Shown here in pieces: positions 62,299-64,000 of a stretch of 64,000 nucleotides of DNA. How positions within the stretch are numbered: position 1 is the stretch's first letter; every line of letters begins with the position of its first letter. The notes beneath the pieces were generated by a model that saw nothing but the letters and a program-made list of their open reading frames with translations, was not told where the DNA came from and ran no database searches. The DNA is from Nocardioides sp. GTDB lineage: Bacteria > Actinomycetota > Actinomycetes > Propionibacteriales > Nocardioidaceae. A program made the translations under genes and the position numbers. The stretch is from the NCBI GenBank assembly GCA_037045645.1, contig JBAOIH010000003.1, positions 1-64,000 of the forward strand. The letters run 5' to 3'.

Positions 62299-63333
62299 TC
62301 AGGCCCCGAGCGAGTGCCCCGTCGAGCGCAGGTTCTCGCAGGCCTCGACCACGCGCGCGGCCATGCCGGCCTCGGCGGCCTTGCCCCAGGCGCGGGGGTC
62401 GTACTGCTTCTTGTTGCCGACCTCACCGTCGATCTTCAGCACGCCGTCATAGTGGTTGAACATGTGCGACACGACCGGGCGGGTGAACGCGTACTGGGTG
62501 TCGGTGTCGACGTTCATCTTCACCACACCGAAGTCGACCGCAGCAGCGATCTCCTCGGGCAGCGAGCCCGAGCCGCCGTGGAAGACCAGGTCGAACGGGC
62601 GCGCGCCAGCCTCGAGACCGAGTTCCGCGACCGCCGCCTCCTGGGCGGCCTTGAGCACCTCGGGACGCAGTTTCACGTTGCCCGGCTTGTAGACGCCGTG
62701 CACGTTGCCGAAGGTCAGGGCGGTCATGTAGCGGCCACGCTCGCCGGCCCCGAGCGCCTTGACGGTCGCGATCGCGTCCTCGGGGGTGCTGTAGAGCTTG
62801 TCGTTGATCTCGTGGGCGACGCCGTCCTCCTCACCGCCGACGACACCGACCTCGATCTCGAGAATGATGTTGGCTGCGGCGCACTTGGCGAGCAGTTCCT
62901 CGGCAATGACGAGGTTCTCGTCCAGCGGCACGGCCGAGCCGTCCCACATGTGTGACTGGAAGAGGGGCAACTCACCGCGCGCGACCCGCTCGGCGGAGAT
63001 GTCGATCAGGGGGCGTACGAAGCCGTCCAACTTGTCCTTGGGGCAGTGGTCGGTGTGCAGCGCGACGTTGATCGGGTAGTTCTTGGCGACCTCGGCGGCG
63101 AACGCAGCGAAGGCGGCCGAGCCGGTCACCATGTTCTTGATCGACGGCCCCGAGAAGTATTCGGCACCCCCGGTCGAGACCTGGATGATGCCGTCGGAAC
63201 CCGCGTCGGCGAAGCCCTGGAGCGCGGCGTTCAGCGTCTGCGACGACGACACGTTGATCGCCGGGAAGGCGAAGCCCTTCTCCTTGGCGGTGTCGAGCAT
63301 CTGCGCATAGATCTCGGGGGTGGCGATGGGCAT
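62299..63333 (-). CDS. fbaA: Class II fructose-bisphosphate aldolase
   Basis: 344 aa. Motifs: FPAINVSSSQTLNAALQGFA, VALHTDHCPKDKLDGFV (zinc His), EIEVGVVGGEEDGV, LVFHGGSGS and KMNVDTDTQYAF. The DUF3151 gene and purA nearby fit the conserved actinobacterial neighbourhood. Confidence 0.95.
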   Translation of the reverse strand: MPIATPEIYAQMLDTAKEKGFAFPAINVSSSQTLNAALQGFADAGSDGIIQVSTGGAEYFSGPSIKNMVTGSAAFAAFAAEVAKNYPINVALHTDHCPKDKLDGFVRPLIDISAERVARGELPLFQSHMWDGSAVPLDENLVIAEELLAKCAAANIILEIEVGVVGGEEDGVAHEINDKLYSTPEDAIATVKALGAGERGRYMTALTFGNVHGVYKPGNVKLRPEVLKAAQEAAVAELGLEAGARPFDLVFHGGSGSLPEEIAAAVDFGVVKMNVDTDTQYAFTRPVVSHMFNHYDGVLKIDGEVGNKKQYDPRAWGKAAEAGMAARVVEACENLRSTGHSLGA

Positions 63334-63470
63334 GATTTCTCCTCTGAACGGACTGGATCGCCGGCGTTTCCAGCCTAGTGGCTACTGGCTGGTCAGCCTC
63401 ATCGGCTAGTGGCGGGCAGGCGTTTGCGCAAGAGCGTTGGGTCACGTCCCGCTCGGGGTTGAGTCGCGCC

Positions 63471-64000
63471 TCAGTCGACGTTCTCGCCCAGGATGTCGCG
63501 GTCGGGTCCGCCGTCGTGAGAGCCGATTTCGGCGCCGGCGGCGTTCGTACGCTTGTGGCGCCACCATTCGAAGACCAGCGGGATCAACGAGAACGCGACG
63601 ATCACGATGATCAACTTGTCGATCTGTTCACCCAGACTCGGGAAGGCGTCACCGAGGAAGAATCCGAGCAGCATGATCGAACTCACCCAGAGCACGGCAC
63701 CCACGCCGCTCCAGACGAAGAACCGATGCCGTTCCATCTTGGTAACACCTGCGACTACGGTGATGTAGGTGCGTACGAACGGCACGAACCGGCCGATCAC
63801 CAGCGCCTTGTTGCCGTGCTTGTCGAAGAACGCGGTGGTCTGGTCGAAGTACTTCCGCTTGATGATCCTGCCGTCACGCTCATAAAGGGGCGGCCCGATC
63901 TTGCGACCGATCTCATAACCCACGATATTGCCCAAGAACCCGGCCACCATTAATGAGGCCATTCCTGCCAACAGTTCGACGAACGGCGGGCCGGGCAGGA
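63471..64000 (-). CDS. DedA family membrane protein (5' part beyond window)
   Basis: At least 176 aa visible. SNARE-associated/DedA signature FLGNIVGYEIGRKIGP, then FFDKHGNKALVIGRFVPFVRTYITVVAG and a final helix pair. Acts in membrane lipid and proton homeostasis by family. The frame stays open to the right edge. Confidence 0.9.
   Translation of the reverse strand, partial: LPGPPFVELLAGMASLMVAGFLGNIVGYEIGRKIGPPLYERDGRIIKRKYFDQTTAFFDKHGNKALVIGRFVPFVRTYITVVAGVTKMERHRFFVWSGVGAVLWVSSIMLLGFFLGDAFPSLGEQIDKLIIVIVAFSLIPLVFEWWRHKRTNAAGAEIGSHDGGPDRDILGENVD

Noticed and set aside
1..64000. tRNA, rRNA and riboswitch genes
   Set aside because: Read through both strands by eye for CCA-ended cloverleafs, rRNA core words and common riboswitch motifs; none seen. 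A covariance-model search would be decisive.

Overview
The window joins two unrelated genomes. Bases 1 to about 26,560 read as a betaproteobacterium, most likely Burkholderiales. Bases from about 26,560 to the end read as a high-GC actinobacterium, most likely Nocardioidaceae/Propionibacteriales: tac/gtacg-rich codons, a purS/purQ/purL set, an SCP-like protein, a DUF3151 gene near fba, and a class I lysyl-tRNA synthetase. The join lies inside two truncated genes: a DUF499 ATPase that loses its C-terminal part, and a secreted DUF3558-like protein that loses its N-terminus. Single-base frameshifts are frequent in the first part, reach roughly eight in the last 1.35 kb before the join, and are rare after it. 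An assembly chimera is the simplest explanation. A natural transfer is possible but needs proof.

Proteobacterial part. 1-5,220: a leftward efflux operon (TetR regulator, HlyD-type adaptor, FtsX-type ABC permease cut by the window edge), a membrane-protein remnant, an AraC regulator, and divergent from it an exported protoglobin followed by a thioredoxin-like protein. 5,221-7,634: 2.4 kb with almost no convincing gene but a striking set of 15-bp palindromes (CGTTC-N5-GAACG). 7,635-8,898: a degraded IS3-family element with clear terminal inverted repeats but no target duplication. 9.5-26.5 kb: plasmid or integrative-element DNA. It carries a Replic_Relax-like protein, an HTH-ImmA peptidase with a PIN partner, a block of small genes, a second overlapping gene pair ending in a PIN protein, a tyrosine integrase coupled to an HD hydrolase, a Rep_3 initiator with a textbook iteron origin, parA/parB with two candidate centromere palindromes, an RHH/GNAT toxin-antitoxin module, a DUF1016 nuclease and the truncated DUF499 ATPase.

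Actinobacterial part. This is ordinary chromosome dominated by purine synthesis: purL, purQ, purS, purC, purB, purD and purA, which cover the FGAM synthetase complex, several IMP steps and both steps to AMP. Around them are an M20 peptidase, ornithine aminotransferase, an acyl-CoA ligase, a divergent ArsR/MFS pair, three neighbouring zinc-ribbon membrane proteins, an operon of three overlapping small secreted or anchored proteins, a secreted DUF1906 glycoside-hydrolase-like protein, a YegS-type lipid kinase, an AbiEi/DUF559 protein, class I LysRS, a DHA2 exporter, class II aldolase and a DedA protein cut by the right edge. Intergenic spaces from 53 to 62 kb hold copies of a REP-like palindromic repeat. 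No rRNA, tRNA or CRISPR array was seen.
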